Shown here in pieces: positions 1-8,667 of a stretch of DNA of 13,104 nucleotides. The stretch comes from a bacterium (GTDB lineage: Bacteria; Chloroflexota; Dormibacteria; UBA8260; Bog-877): NCBI GenBank assembly GCA_021817025.1, contig JAKAWF010000078.1, positions 1-13,104 on the forward strand, given 5' to 3'. The translations under genes and the position numbers were made by a program. Numbering within the stretch: the first letter of the stretch is position 1; the number at the start of each line of letters is the position of its first letter. Under the pieces are notes generated by a model. The model saw nothing but the letters and a program-made list of their open reading frames with translations, ran no database searches and was not told the origin of the DNA.

Positions 1-120
<120 letters not shown>

Positions 121-128
121 TTTTTTTT
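121..128 (+). terminator. poly-T tract directly after 5S rRNA, probable rrn terminator
   Basis: Eight consecutive T residues abut the 3' strand of 5S helix I. No separate GC-rich hairpin lies between the 5S gene and the T run. If this is an intrinsic terminator, its stem must come from the 5S RNA itself (helix I or helices IV/V). The T run is seen directly; the terminator role is inferred from its place at the end of an rRNA gene and the convergent gene downstream. Confidence 0.6.
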
Positions 129-1084
129 GCCTCCGAACGGGTCGGGGTGGGTTCGGGGAGCTTGGGGGCGCGACGCCTGCCGGCAAGGTTGGGCCGAGGC
201 TGAGGGCCAGGAGCACGACCAGGGGGCCGGTGCCCGGATCGGTGCCGAGGCCGGTGAGAATGCCCCCCATGGCCTGCCCGAGCACCCAGAAGGCGGCGGT
301 CAGCAGGACGCCGGCGAGGAGGGCCGGCCGGCGCCCGCGGGGCAGCCATATTGCCGCCGCGAGGACCAGCTCGACCAGGACCAGGCCGAGAGAGATTCCC
401 AGACTGTGGGTGAAGGCAAGGCGCGCCAGGCGATAGTCCAGGGCCTGGAGGGGCGGGGGTTGGAGCTGGGCCGCGGTTTGGAAGTTGTAGGCCAGGACGG
501 CTCCGGCTGAGAAGCGGATTGGGATGTGGAGGATCGCGCCCAGGGCCCAGAAGGAGGACCAGATCCACCGCGCCAGACGGGCGCGAGCCGGACCAGAACC
601 TCGCCCTACTCCCTCGGTCTGGGGCCAGGCCAGGGCGGCGAGCGCGATGTACATCAGGGCCGAGCCTGGAGCGCCGAATTCGATCATCGCGGTGCCGGTT
701 GCCATGAAGCCCAAGCCCTGCCCGAAGATCCAGACCACCGAGGCCCACCCGACCGATGCCAGCAGGGCGGGGCGGCTGAGGCGGGGCAGCAGCAGGCCAA
801 CCCCGAGCGCGAGCTGGACCGCGGCGATCAGGAGGCTGAGGACCAGCAAGTGCGATGCTTCCACCGAGGCGGCCCTGTACAGCAGCTGTTCCAGCTGGGC
901 TGGCTGGTACATCAGGGCGGCGTTGTAGACCACGTTGCCGGCGAAGGCGCGCGTGAACATGTCCGGCTGAAGCTGCAGCCCGGCGTCGAGAATCCACAGG
1001 CAGGCCAGCCCCCAGCGCAGCTGGACGGCTCCGAGCCATGGCCGCGGAGCCGCGCTCAGCGGCGGCTGGTCGGTGGCCTGGACC

Positions 1085-1948
1085 TCAGGGCTTGGCACGG
1101 ATGCGGGCCTCATCGGCGCCGTCGGCGGGGAAGATGCGCCAGAGATAGTAGCCGGCGACAGTCACCATCAGCAGGTTGTCGAAGAGGAACATGATCAGGC
1201 CCCCAAGGCGCTGATCGGCCAGGGCTGAGATGCCCATCAAGGGGGCGCGCTGAAGGTAGAAGGTGTACACGGGCCTGGGTAGCAGCGCCAGCGTCAGCCC
1301 GACCACAACCGCCGGGATGGCGCCGAAGGTGAGGTAGGCGATCTCCCCGATGGGGCCCAGGCTCCAGGTCTCTCCCGGGCGATGGATTATGACCGCCCAC
1401 CAGAAGAGCAGTCCCACGGCGATGAAGCTGAGATGCTGGGCGACATGCGCGAGGGGATGGCTGAGGGCGTAGTCGAAGAAAGCCGGCCAATGCCAGGCAA
1501 CCAGGACCAGGAAGTAGGCCGACCCGGCGAAGAACGGGTTCACCAGCACCCTGACGGCGTTGCCCGCGCGACCTCTGAGCAGGGCGTCGACGCTGGCTGG
1601 GGGAAGCCCGAGGATCATGAGTGGGGGCGCCACCATCGCCAGGATCAGGTGCTGGGCCATGTGCACCCAGAACAGGGACCGGTCGCCCACTATGTCGATG
1701 GCCGACTCCAAGGCCACGAACACGAGCAGCACTCCCGCCACCCAGAGGAGCGCTCGGCGGTCGCGACGGGCACCTGGGAACCACCGGTAGGCAGCGATCG
1801 CGATCGCACAGCCGATCCAGACCGAGGGCTCGAACTCCCAGTGGGTTGCCCAGCCGATCCAGCTCACAGGCGGCCGGGTCCGGGGAGGGGCTCGCGGGTT
1901 CGCGAACTGCTCATGCCAAGGGTGACAGGAGAGAACCGATGGGGGCAC
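1085..1948 (-). CDS. ctaG: cytochrome c oxidase assembly protein, caa3-type CtaG family
   Basis: Seven-helix membrane protein of the caa3-type CtaG family, which assists assembly (probably copper insertion) of cytochrome c oxidase. This family is distinct from the Cox11-type CtaG of proteobacteria. Seen here: an N-terminal WEFEPSVW block before the first helix, the characteristic WVHMAQHLIL segment, the histidine-rich helix HPLAHVAQHLSF, and a C-terminal DQRLGGLIMFLFDNLLM block. The longest frame starts at a GTG (1948) with no Shine-Dalgarno, and its first 27 residues are not membrane-like. The GTG at 1867 gives a 260-residue protein that begins just before the conserved part and is a good alternative. 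No oxidase subunit genes lie in the window. Confidence 0.88.
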   Translation of the reverse strand: MPPSVLSCHPWHEQFANPRAPPRTRPPVSWIGWATHWEFEPSVWIGCAIAIAAYRWFPGARRDRRALLWVAGVLLVFVALESAIDIVGDRSLFWVHMAQHLILAMVAPPLMILGLPPASVDALLRGRAGNAVRVLVNPFFAGSAYFLVLVAWHWPAFFDYALSHPLAHVAQHLSFIAVGLLFWWAVIIHRPGETWSLGPIGEIAYLTFGAIPAVVVGLTLALLPRPVYTFYLQRAPLMGISALADQRLGGLIMFLFDNLLMVTVAGYYLWRIFPADGADEARIRAKP

Positions 1949-2245
1949 CCGGGCACTTGGTCAGGCGCGGACCAAGCCGGTCGAGCGCGGCGCTGAGACC
2001 CAAGGACCGGGCGGGTTGCTGCCAGGGCGGCGGAGGCCGGCGACGTCTGGGAAGCGGACGCGAGGCCGGAAGCGATCTCGGCTGGCTCAGTGACGCGTCT
2101 TCCGGAGCCTCCTGACCAGAGCCGGAGTCCGAAGCCAGGTGGCCTACTTGTCGCTGCTCCAGCCAGAGGGGCGGCACAACCGTCGCCGAGAGCTCCGACC
2201 GGGATCGCACCCGCTGACGGTCGGTCGGACCGGGCCAGCATGGGC
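1949..2245. other. intergenic region between rlmN and ctaG
   Basis: About 300 bases without a convincing gene. Open frames crossing it on both strands have low-complexity Ala/Arg/Pro/Ser composition and no recognisable motif. It holds an 8-base inverted repeat, TCCGACCG (2194-2201) with CGGTCGGA (2222-2229), about 17 bases past the rlmN stop. This could form a terminator-like stem, but no T run follows. I see no clear promoter for ctaG, no tRNA and no ribosome-binding site that would settle the ctaG start. Confidence 0.5.
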
Positions 2246-3397
2246 CTAAGCGCGCTCGAGCGGGCCGGGTACAGCGCTCGCCAGGGCCGGTGGCGCGGCT
2301 GATGGTGGGCGCAGACCGCTCGCGCTGGCTGCCCTGGCCACGCGGCGCTGGTCCGCATCCATGCTGGCCCGGAGCTGCCCGCAGGCCGCGGTGGCCCTAT
2401 CCCCTCGGGAAAAGCGGATGGTGGCCCGGGACCCGACCGCTTGGGCGAAGGTGCGACACACGTCGGTTGAGGGGGCTGTGAGGTTGCTGCCGGGGATGTG
2501 GTTCATGGGGATCAGGTTGACGTGGCCGGATACGCGCGCGGCGAGGCGGCGGAGAGCGGCGGCGTCCTGGGGGCTGTCGTTGACCCCGGCCATCAGGACG
2601 TACTCGAGACTTACGCGGCGGCCGGTGCTGGCGACGAAACCGATGGCCGCTTGGATCAGGGTCTCAATCGGGTAGCGGCGGTTGAGCGGAACCAGGCGGT
2701 TGCGGAGCTCGTCGGAGGCGGCGTGCAGCGAGAGCGCGAGCCGGATCGGCAGGCGCTCCCGCGCGAGCTGGTCGATCTGAGGCGCCAGGCCACTGGTGGA
2801 GACCACCACCCGCCGCGGCGAAATCCCCCACTCCTGGAGCAGGCGAATCGAGCTGACCACGGCGTCATAGTTCTGGAGCGGCTCGCCCATGCCCATGTAG
2901 ACCACGTTGGTGGCGGCTCCGAAGCCCCGAGACCCCCATCGGCGGGAGGCCTCCAGCACCTGGTCCACGATCTCGGCCGCAGAGAGGTTGCGGCGGAGGC
3001 CGAGCTGACCGGTGGCGCAGAAGACACAGCCGATCGCGCAGCCGACCTGGGAGCTGACACAGACGGTGTTGCGGGCTCGGCTGCTGGCGGTGCCGCGGTG
3101 GCGGATCATGACCGCCTCCACCTCCTGCCCGTCAGCCGCTCGCAGCAGCAGCTTCTCGGTGAGGCCCCGATCCGCAACCGAGGTGGCCACGGTTTCCAGA
3201 CTCGACCAGAGCAGCTGCGAGTCCACCTTCTGGCGCAGTTGGGCCGGCAGGTTGCCCATCTCCAAGAAGGTGTTGGCGCTACCCCGCCAGGCATGCAAGC
3301 GGATCTGATCGGCGCGATATCCCGACCCGCCCATCCCCGCCAGCTCCTGGCGGAGCTGGCCCGCGTCCAAGGCTGCCAGGGGAGTTCGAGGACTCAC
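2246..3397 (-). CDS. rlmN: 23S rRNA (adenine2503-C2)/tRNA (adenine37-C2) methyltransferase RlmN
   Basis: Radical-SAM methyltransferase that methylates C2 of A2503 in 23S rRNA and, in some bacteria, A37 of certain tRNAs. With the GTG start at 3397 it has 383 residues. The [4Fe-4S] motif CxxxCxxC is at C120, C124 and C127. C113 (in [10 protein letters not shown]) and C339 (in AACGQL) match the two catalytic cysteines that handle the methyl-cysteine intermediate. The SAM-binding MGMGEPL block is at 168-174. The frame is open 41 codons further upstream inside folE, but that part is not RlmN-like, and GTG at 3397 overlaps the folE stop as GTGA. This implies translational coupling. The last 39 residues or so, after the catalytic cysteine region, form an Ala/Pro-rich tail beyond the usual family end. 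Confidence 0.95.
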   Translation of the reverse strand: MSPRTPLAALDAGQLRQELAGMGGSGYRADQIRLHAWRGSANTFLEMGNLPAQLRQKVDSQLLWSSLETVATSVADRGLTEKLLLRAADGQEVEAVMIRHRGTASSRARNTVCVSSQVGCAIGCVFCATGQLGLRRNLSAAEIVDQVLEASRRWGSRGFGAATNVVYMGMGEPLQNYDAVVSSIRLLQEWGISPRRVVVSTSGLAPQIDQLARERLPIRLALSLHAASDELRNRLVPLNRRYPIETLIQAAIGFVASTGRRVSLEYVLMAGVNDSPQDAAALRRLAARVSGHVNLIPMNHIPGSNLTAPSTDVCRTFAQAVGSRATIRFSRGDRATAACGQLRASMDADQRRVARAASASGLRPPSAAPPALASAVPGPLERA

Positions 3398-4017
3398 CTG
3401 GCGTCTCGGATCAGGCCCAGGAACTCGCCGCGAGTGCGCGGATCCCGTCGGAAGACGCCGGTCATGCAGCTGGTGATGGTGCGGTTGCCCGCCTTCTCCA
3501 CCCCGCGCATCATCATGCACAGGTGGTCGGCCTCCAGCACGACCGCCACGCCCTTGGGGTGCAGATGGGTGTCGATTGCGTTGGCGATCTCGGTGGTCAG
3601 GCGCTCCTGCACCTGGAGCCGGCGGGCGAAGGCGTCGACAATCCGAGGCAGCTTGCTGAGGCCCAGGACCCGGCCCGCGGGGATGTAGGCGACATGCGCC
3701 CTCCCGTGGAAGGGAAGCAGGTGGTGCTCGCAGAGGCTGTAGAAAGCAATGTCGCGGACCAGCACCATCTCGTCGTAGGACTCAGCGAAGACGGCGCCGG
3801 CGACGATGTCCTCCAGATCCGCTCCGTAGCCGCTGGTCAGATGGGCCAGGCTCTCGACCACGCGCCGGGGAGTGGAGCGCAGCCCCTCGCGCTCCGGGTC
3901 CTCTCCCAGGATGGTCAGCAACTCGCGGACGGCGGCCTCGCCAGCGGTCCCACGCGGCGGCCGGGAGGGCCGCTCAGACGCCTCGCTCGACGGTTTCGAC
4001 TGGGACTCGACTGCCAT
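3394..4017 (-). CDS. folE: GTP cyclohydrolase I
   Basis: Converts GTP to 7,8-dihydroneopterin triphosphate, the first step of tetrahydrofolate biosynthesis and also the entry to queuosine and pterins. Length 207 residues, normal for type IA enzymes. Zinc ligands are visible as C96 and H99 in [12 protein letters not shown] and C167 in HLCMMMRGV. The C-terminal block SCMTGVFR is also conserved. About 25 N-terminal residues are a polar extension rich in Ser, Pro and Glu. The ATG at 4017 lies 15 bases after the hemY stop, with no strong Shine-Dalgarno. Its stop overlaps the rlmN start by four bases. It is probably a cytosolic homodecamer, as in the family. Confidence 0.96.
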   Translation of the reverse strand: MAVESQSKPSSEASERPSRPPRGTAGEAAVRELLTILGEDPEREGLRSTPRRVVESLAHLTSGYGADLEDIVAGAVFAESYDEMVLVRDIAFYSLCEHHLLPFHGRAHVAYIPAGRVLGLSKLPRIVDAFARRLQVQERLTTEIANAIDTHLHPKGVAVVLEADHLCMMMRGVEKAGNRTITSCMTGVFRRDPRTRGEFLGLIRDAR

Positions 4018-4032
4018 GGTGGTTCGATTGTC

Positions 4033-5478
4033 TCAGTCGGCGCCATCGGGCGGGCTCAGGGCCAACCTGTCCCACAGCTGTTGTCCGGCGGCGGTGCCGT
4101 CTCGCAGGCAGGCAGCCACGCCCACTCCCTGATAGGAGGCTCCCGTCAGCACCAGGTTGAGCGGCAGGGCCGCGGCCTGCTGTTGCAGTCGAGCCGCCCA
4201 GGCCAGGTGTCCGGCCCGGTATTGGGCCAGCGCCTGGGGCCAGCGCTGGACCCGCACCGAACGAGGCAGTTCGGTCACTCCCAGCACCGTGCGCAGGCTC
4301 TTGTGAACGGAGCTAACCAGGGTGGTGTCGTCGAGTCCAAGCACCCACTCCTCGCCCAGGCTTCCGGTGGAGACTCGCAGGATCGTCGTCCCAGGCTGGC
4401 GGAGATGGGGCCACTTGCGATCCATGAAGGTGCAGGCGGTGACCACCCGCCGGGGCAACCTCGGGACCAGGAAGCCGCTGCCGGTGAGTGGCCGTGGGAA
4501 CGCCTGGTCCCGATAGGCGAGGGTCACCGTGGCGACGGAGGCGTAATCCTGGCGGCCCAGCTGGTCCGACATCTCAGGGGCGAGGCCCCAGAGCAGTTCC
4601 GCTGCCCGGGCCGCTGGCAGGGCCAGGACCACCCCGTCCACCTCCAGATGGGGTTCTCCGCCGAACCGCAGCTGACAGCTCCCAGCCGGTCCCGCCGCGA
4701 GTGCCGTGACCCTCGTTCCCAGGCGGGCGGCGCCGGCCGGCAGGGAGGCGGCCAGGGCGTCCACAAGCCTGGTCAGCCCCCCCTCCAGGGTGATGAAGGT
4801 GGTCGGGGGCGAGCCGTTGGGGGACGGCGGGGGAGACGACATCCGCCGCAGGCCGCGGAGCAGGCTCGAATCCAGCCTCAGCGCCTGGAGAAGCTGTGGC
4901 GCCACCGCTCCAAGGCTGAGTTGCTCGGCAGATCCGGCGTAGATCCCGCCCAGGAGAGGATCGACCAGCTTGCGGAAGACCGCCTGGCCAAGGCGGGCGG
5001 AGATGAACGGACCGAGGGCTTGGTCCGGGTCCGGCACCGGGCCCTTCAACCACGGTTCCAAACTGGCCCTCAGGGCCGGCAGCGGCCCAATCGCTCTGAT
5101 CACATCCCAACGCCAGCTCCAGGTCAGCCTCGGGGGAATGCTCAGGGGGAATCCCCTGGGGATGGGGACCAGCCGACGTCCATTCCAGATTCCGGCCGCG
5201 GTCGTTCCCGGGCGCACCACCTCAGTCTCGATGCCCAGATCGGCGAAGAGCTCCCAGGTGTCCGCCCCCCGAGCCAGGACGCTCTCAGGGCCAAGATCGA
5301 TCCTGGTTCCCGCAAAGTCCGCGGTCAGCACCCGGCCCCCGAGCCGATCGTCGGCCTCGAGCAAGGTCAGCTCGACCGGGGCCCCGGTGGAGGCGGCCCG
5401 CCTGACGATGGCAAAGCTGGCGGCGAGTCCTGAGACTCCCCCGCCAATCACTGCCACCCGCCTCGGCTGCCGGCTCAA
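4033..5478 (-). CDS. hemY: protoporphyrinogen/coproporphyrinogen III oxidase (HemY/CgoX type)
   Basis: FAD-dependent oxidase that removes six electrons from coproporphyrinogen III (CgoX activity) or protoporphyrinogen IX. It has 481 residues, typical of the family. The N-terminal dinucleotide-binding loop VAVIGGGVSGLAAS is at 8-21, followed by LLEADDRLGGRV with the FAD-ribose acidic residue. The C-terminal FAD motif LTGASYQGVGVAACLRDG is near residue 450. The start is a TTG whose last two bases overlap the hemH stop (TTGA), so it is probably coupled to hemH; a GTG at 5457 is an alternative but lies too close to the glycine loop. The upstream ferrochelatase looks coproporphyrin-type, so CgoX activity is more likely. 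That substrate choice is inference. Confidence 0.92.
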   Translation of the reverse strand: MSRQPRRVAVIGGGVSGLAASFAIVRRAASTGAPVELTLLEADDRLGGRVLTADFAGTRIDLGPESVLARGADTWELFADLGIETEVVRPGTTAAGIWNGRRLVPIPRGFPLSIPPRLTWSWRWDVIRAIGPLPALRASLEPWLKGPVPDPDQALGPFISARLGQAVFRKLVDPLLGGIYAGSAEQLSLGAVAPQLLQALRLDSSLLRGLRRMSSPPPSPNGSPPTTFITLEGGLTRLVDALAASLPAGAARLGTRVTALAAGPAGSCQLRFGGEPHLEVDGVVLALPAARAAELLWGLAPEMSDQLGRQDYASVATVTLAYRDQAFPRPLTGSGFLVPRLPRRVVTACTFMDRKWPHLRQPGTTILRVSTGSLGEEWVLGLDDTTLVSSVHKSLRTVLGVTELPRSVRVQRWPQALAQYRAGHLAWAARLQQQAAALPLNLVLTGASYQGVGVAACLRDGTAAGQQLWDRLALSPPDGAD

Positions 5479-6449
5479 ATCAGGTCGGCGATACCTTGGC
5501 GCGCGAGGTCCGCGAGCACCTTGATGAAGTCGGGGTCGGCATTCGGCATGGCGGTCCTGAGGATGGTGATCCCGAGGCGCGATGCCTCCTCCTGGGCCTC
5601 CACATCGAGGTCGAAGAGGATCTCCAGGTGATCCGCCACGAAGCCGCAGGCGCAGACCACGAACTCGGTGGTGCCTGCCTCAGCCGCCTGGCGAACGACC
5701 TCGAGAAGCTCCGGTCCGAGCCAGGGTTCTCCGGCCGACCGGGCCACGCTCTGCCAGCCCGTGGTCCAGTGAGACAGCCCCAGCTGGTTGGCCACCGCCG
5801 CCGCCGTCTCGCCGAGCTGATTCGGATAGGGGTCCCCCATCTCCCGCAGCCGGGCGGGCAGGCTGTGGGCGGTGAAGATGACCAATGGGGGTCGGCCGGC
5901 ATCTTGGCCCAGCTCGAGCAGTCTGCCCTGCACCTCTCCCGCCAGCCAGGAGATGTAGCCAGGCTCGAGATGCCAGTCCTCGACGAAGCTGAGTTGGAGA
6001 GTGCCGCCAGTTTCCTTGGCGGCGGCCACAGCCCGCTCGACATAGCCGGCGATGCTCATCACCGAGTAGTGGGGGGCGAGGACCACTCCCACCGCCCGCT
6101 CGATCCCGAGGGCGGCGATCTGACGCACGGCATCCTCGATGAATGGAGCGGTGTGCTTCATGCCGACCACCACCTCCCAGGGAGGGCCTCCCCGCTCCCG
6201 GAGGACCTGGGAGAGGCCTGCGGCCTGGGCCCAGGTGATCTCGGTCAGCGGGGAGTATCCCCCTATCGCCTCATAACGGCTCTCCAGCTCGGCCACGGCC
6301 GCGGCGCTGGGGCTCCTGCCACCGCGCATGTGGGTGTAGTAGGGAAGGATCTGATCTCGATCCTGGGGGCTACCGTAGGCCATGAGCAGCACGGCCCTGG
6401 CTGCGGACCGAGCCCCGGGTGTCGCGGAGGTGGCTGCGGTGGCGGTCAA
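5475..6449 (-). CDS. hemH: ferrochelatase, coproporphyrin type (HemH/CpfC)
   Basis: Inserts Fe2+ into a porphyrin. The 324-residue protein follows the Bacillus HemH pattern closely: LLMAYGSP (21-28), YYTHMRGGR (37-45), LAPHYS (124-129), the catalytic-histidine block FTAHSLP (H195) and ADHLEILFD with the catalytic glutamate E276. Y25 in MAYG matches the tyrosine characteristic of coproporphyrin ferrochelatases, so the product is probably Fe-coproporphyrin III. The frame is open far upstream into the divergent E1-alpha gene. The start chosen is TTG at 6449, which has an AGGAG Shine-Dalgarno (6457-6461) seven bases upstream. It heads the hemH-hemY-folE-rlmN operon. No chdC/hemQ gene, needed to finish heme by this route, is in the window. 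Confidence 0.94.
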   Translation of the reverse strand: MTATAATSATPGARSAARAVLLMAYGSPQDRDQILPYYTHMRGGRSPSAAAVAELESRYEAIGGYSPLTEITWAQAAGLSQVLRERGGPPWEVVVGMKHTAPFIEDAVRQIAALGIERAVGVVLAPHYSVMSIAGYVERAVAAAKETGGTLQLSFVEDWHLEPGYISWLAGEVQGRLLELGQDAGRPPLVIFTAHSLPARLREMGDPYPNQLGETAAAVANQLGLSHWTTGWQSVARSAGEPWLGPELLEVVRQAAEAGTTEFVVCACGFVADHLEILFDLDVEAQEEASRLGITILRTAMPNADPDFIKVLADLARQGIADLI

Positions 6450-6456
6450 ACCGGGT

Positions 6457-6461
6457 CTCCT
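6457..6461 (-). promoter_or_regulatory. Shine-Dalgarno fixing the hemH TTG start
   Basis: AGGAG on the minus strand, seven bases before TTG 6449. It is the only strong ribosome-binding site near the first conserved ferrochelatase residues, so it decides against the much longer open frame. Confidence 0.75.
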
Positions 6462-6558
6462 GTGGTCCTCTGGCAACACGTCGCGGCTTCTGCCCACCTC
6501 CAACTGTATCCACCGGAGCCGCGCTCGATCGGTTGTTAGAGTTAGCCCCGCTTTGTTG
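6462..6558. promoter_or_regulatory. divergent promoter region between hemH and pdhA
   Basis: This short divergent region must carry the start signals for both the heme/pterin operon and the dehydrogenase operon. Weak -10 candidates of the TANNNT form exist. On plus, TAGAGT (6537-6542) would give a roughly 20-base leader for pdhA. On minus, TACAGT (complement of 6503-6508) would give a leader of about 45 bases for hemH. Neither has a good -35 hexamer 17 bases upstream, so exact promoter positions are unproven. No clear palindromic operator is visible. Confidence 0.35.
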
Positions 6559-6564
6559 AGGAGG
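6559..6564 (+). promoter_or_regulatory. strong Shine-Dalgarno of pdhA
   Basis: Perfect AGGAGG five bases before the GTG start at 6570. It supports a GTG rather than a downstream ATG as the initiator of E1-alpha. Confidence 0.8.
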
Positions 6565-6569
6565 GGCTG

Positions 6570-7682
6570 GTGAGCAGCGAACCCACCGGGATGTTGGCAG
6601 GCGTTGCCGCTGGCGCCCCGGGTGAGGAGCTCATGGGCGGAGCCCGGACCGTGCTTGGGCTGGGACGGCGGGAGCGGCTGGAGCACTTGCGGGGCCTGCC
6701 CTCGGGGTTGGCTCTGAGGCTGTTCTCCGCGATGGCCACCCTGCGGGCCTTCGATGAGCGGGCCGTCATCCTGCAGCGCCAGGGGGCGATCGGAACCTAC
6801 CCCACCTACTTCGGCGAGGAGGCGGTCCAGAGCGCCAGTGTGCTCGCTCTCGAGGCCCAGGACTGGCTCTTCCCGACCTATCGGCAGACCGCGGTTGTGA
6901 CCCTGCGCGGATGTCCGATGCAGGTGCCGCTGCTGCTGTGGCGAGGGCATCCGGGCGGCTGGCACGATGTGATGCGCTATCGGGTGGCTCCGATCTGCGT
7001 CCCGATCGCGACCAACTACCCCCAAGCGGTGGGCGCCGCCTGGGGCGCCAGGCTGCGCCGGGAGAATTGGGTCGCGCTGGCCTACGGGGGGGATGGCTCC
7101 ACCTCGGCGGGCGACTTCCACGAGGCTTGCAACCTCGCCGCCGTGGTGCGGGCTCCGGTCGTCTTCCTGGTGGTCAACAATCAGTGGGCGATCAGCACTC
7201 CCCTCAGCAAGCAGACGATGGTTCCCCGACTGGCGGACAAGGCGGCCGCCTACGGGATGCCCGGAGTCAGGGTTGACTCATTCGACGTCTTCGCCTGCCA
7301 CGAGGTGATCCAGGAGGCGGCGCAGCGGGCCCGGCAGGGCGGAGGCCCGACTCTCGTCGAGGCTGTCGGCTATCGTCTTGGCCCCCACGGCACGGCCGAC
7401 GAGCCCTCCTTTTACCGGGACCCCAAGGGGGATCTGCTCTGGGCTTCGATGGAGCCCCTCGGGCGCACGGAGGCGGCGCTGGTCGAGGCTGGGGTGGCGT
7501 CTGCCGCGCAGTTGCAGGAGCTCCGCTCCCGGGCGGCGGCCGAGCTGCGAGACGTGGGCGACCGCCTGGCCGCGCAGCCGCTGCCGTCGGTGGAGGAGAT
7601 CGCGGACACCGTCCACGGCGACACCCCGTGGACCCTGCGGCCGGAGCGCCTTCGTGAACCCGCCTGGTTCGGGCAGCGGTAG
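6570..7682 (+). CDS. pdhA: pyruvate/branched-chain 2-oxoacid dehydrogenase E1 component, alpha subunit
   Basis: Thiamin-diphosphate-dependent decarboxylase subunit of a 2-oxoacid dehydrogenase complex; with E1-beta it transfers an acyl group to lipoyl-E2. Length 370 residues. The TPP motif starts at GDG 174-176 and ends at NN 203-204, the expected spacing. The loop YRLGPHGTADEPSFYR fits the E1-alpha phosphorylation-loop region of pyruvate and branched-chain enzymes. The first 30 residues are a poorly conserved leader. The GTG at 6570 has a perfect AGGAGG five bases upstream. It is the first gene of an E1a-E1b-E2 operon. Whether the substrate is pyruvate or branched-chain oxoacids cannot be decided by eye; the motif style is compatible with both. 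Confidence 0.92.
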   Translation: MSSEPTGMLAGVAAGAPGEELMGGARTVLGLGRRERLEHLRGLPSGLALRLFSAMATLRAFDERAVILQRQGAIGTYPTYFGEEAVQSASVLALEAQDWLFPTYRQTAVVTLRGCPMQVPLLLWRGHPGGWHDVMRYRVAPICVPIATNYPQAVGAAWGARLRRENWVALAYGGDGSTSAGDFHEACNLAAVVRAPVVFLVVNNQWAISTPLSKQTMVPRLADKAAAYGMPGVRVDSFDVFACHEVIQEAAQRARQGGGPTLVEAVGYRLGPHGTADEPSFYRDPKGDLLWASMEPLGRTEAALVEAGVASAAQLQELRSRAAAELRDVGDRLAAQPLPSVEEIADTVHGDTPWTLRPERLREPAWFGQR

Positions 7683-7691
7683 GCGGCGGCC

Positions 7692-8666
7692 GTGGAACTG
7701 AACATGGTGGAGGCGATCGGGCGCGGTTTGGCGCAGGTGCTGGCCGATGACCAGGACGCGATCCTGATGGGGGAGGACATCGGCGTCAACGGGGGCGTGT
7801 TCCGCGCCACCGCGGGACTGCAGCAGCGCTTCGGCGAGGAGCGGGTCATCGACACTCCGCTGGCCGAGGCCGGTTTCGTGGGGGCGGCGATCGGGATGGC
7901 CATGATCGGCATCCATCCGATCGTGGAGATCCAATTTGACGCCTTTGTCTACCCCGCCTTCCAGCAGCTGGTCGCCCACGCCGGCAGGTTTCGCTGGCGC
8001 ACCCAGGGAAAGTACGGGCTCCCCCTGGTACTCCGCCTGCCTTACGGGGGCGGGACCAAGGCTCCGGAGCTGCACTCTGACTCGCCGGAGACCCTCTTCA
8101 GCCACATGCCCGGACTGCGGGTGGTGGTGCCATCCGACCCGCGCAGCGCCGGTGAGCTGCTGCTGGCAGCCACCCGGTGCGGCGACCCCGTGATCTTCAT
8201 GGAGCCCAAGCGGATGTACCGACGCGGCCGCCAGGAGGCGCCTTCCGCGTTCTCAGCCGGGGACCTGGAGGCAGCCGTGATCGCCCGCCAGGGTGGCGAC
8301 CTGACCCTGGTTGGCTATGGGGCGATGGTCGAGGTGGCGCTGGCCGCCGCCGATCTCCTGGAGCTGGAGGGGGCGTCGGTCCGCGTGCTGGATCTCCGCA
8401 GCATCTATCCCCTCGATCGCGAGCAGCTGTTGGCGGCGGCGCGCGACACTGGCAGGGTGGTGGTGGTCCAGGAGGCGCCCCGTCACTGTGGGGTGGCCGC
8501 TGAGGTGGCGGCGCTGCTGCAGGAGGAGGCGGCCGATTCGATGTTGGCACCGACTCTCAGAGTGACCGGCATGGACATGCCGTTCCCGCTCTTCCAGAGT
8601 GAGGATGAGGCGCTGCCGTCGGTCGAGCGAGTGCTGGCGGCGGCACGAGCCGCGCTCCACTACTGA
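7692..8666 (+). CDS. pdhB: pyruvate/branched-chain 2-oxoacid dehydrogenase E1 component, beta subunit
   Basis: Partner of E1-alpha in the heterotetrameric E1. Length 324 residues, as usual. Seen: GEDIG near residue 28 with the catalytic-site glutamate, the segment ERVIDTPLAEAGFVGAAIG, the block LRLPYGGGTKAPELHSDSPE, and PGLRVVVPSDP with DPVIFMEPKRMYR. The C-terminal transketolase-type domain follows, with VRVLDLRSIYPLD. The GTG at 7692 lies nine bases after the E1-alpha stop with only a weak purine-rich site (AGGCGG). Its stop is one base from the E2 start, so the three genes are very likely one transcript. Confidence 0.93.
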   Translation: MELNMVEAIGRGLAQVLADDQDAILMGEDIGVNGGVFRATAGLQQRFGEERVIDTPLAEAGFVGAAIGMAMIGIHPIVEIQFDAFVYPAFQQLVAHAGRFRWRTQGKYGLPLVLRLPYGGGTKAPELHSDSPETLFSHMPGLRVVVPSDPRSAGELLLAATRCGDPVIFMEPKRMYRRGRQEAPSAFSAGDLEAAVIARQGGDLTLVGYGAMVEVALAAADLLELEGASVRVLDLRSIYPLDREQLLAAARDTGRVVVVQEAPRHCGVAAEVAALLQEEAADSMLAPTLRVTGMDMPFPLFQSEDEALPSVERVLAAARAALHY

Positions 8667-8667
8667 G

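Noticed and set aside
1864..2358. Minus-strand open frame of 164 codons filling the rlmN-ctaG gap
   Set aside because: Low-complexity Ala/Pro/Arg/Ser sequence overlapping both neighbours, with no motif and no ribosome-binding site.
3523..5433. Plus-strand open frame of 636 codons opposite folE and hemY
   Set aside because: Both opposite-strand genes have catalytic motifs in place; this frame is Gln/Gly/Arg-rich without recognisable domains.
6450..7121. N-terminal extension of ferrochelatase by 224 codons
   Set aside because: It lies antisense to E1-alpha, is Gln/Arg/Pro-rich, and a well-placed AGGAG sets the start at TTG 6449.
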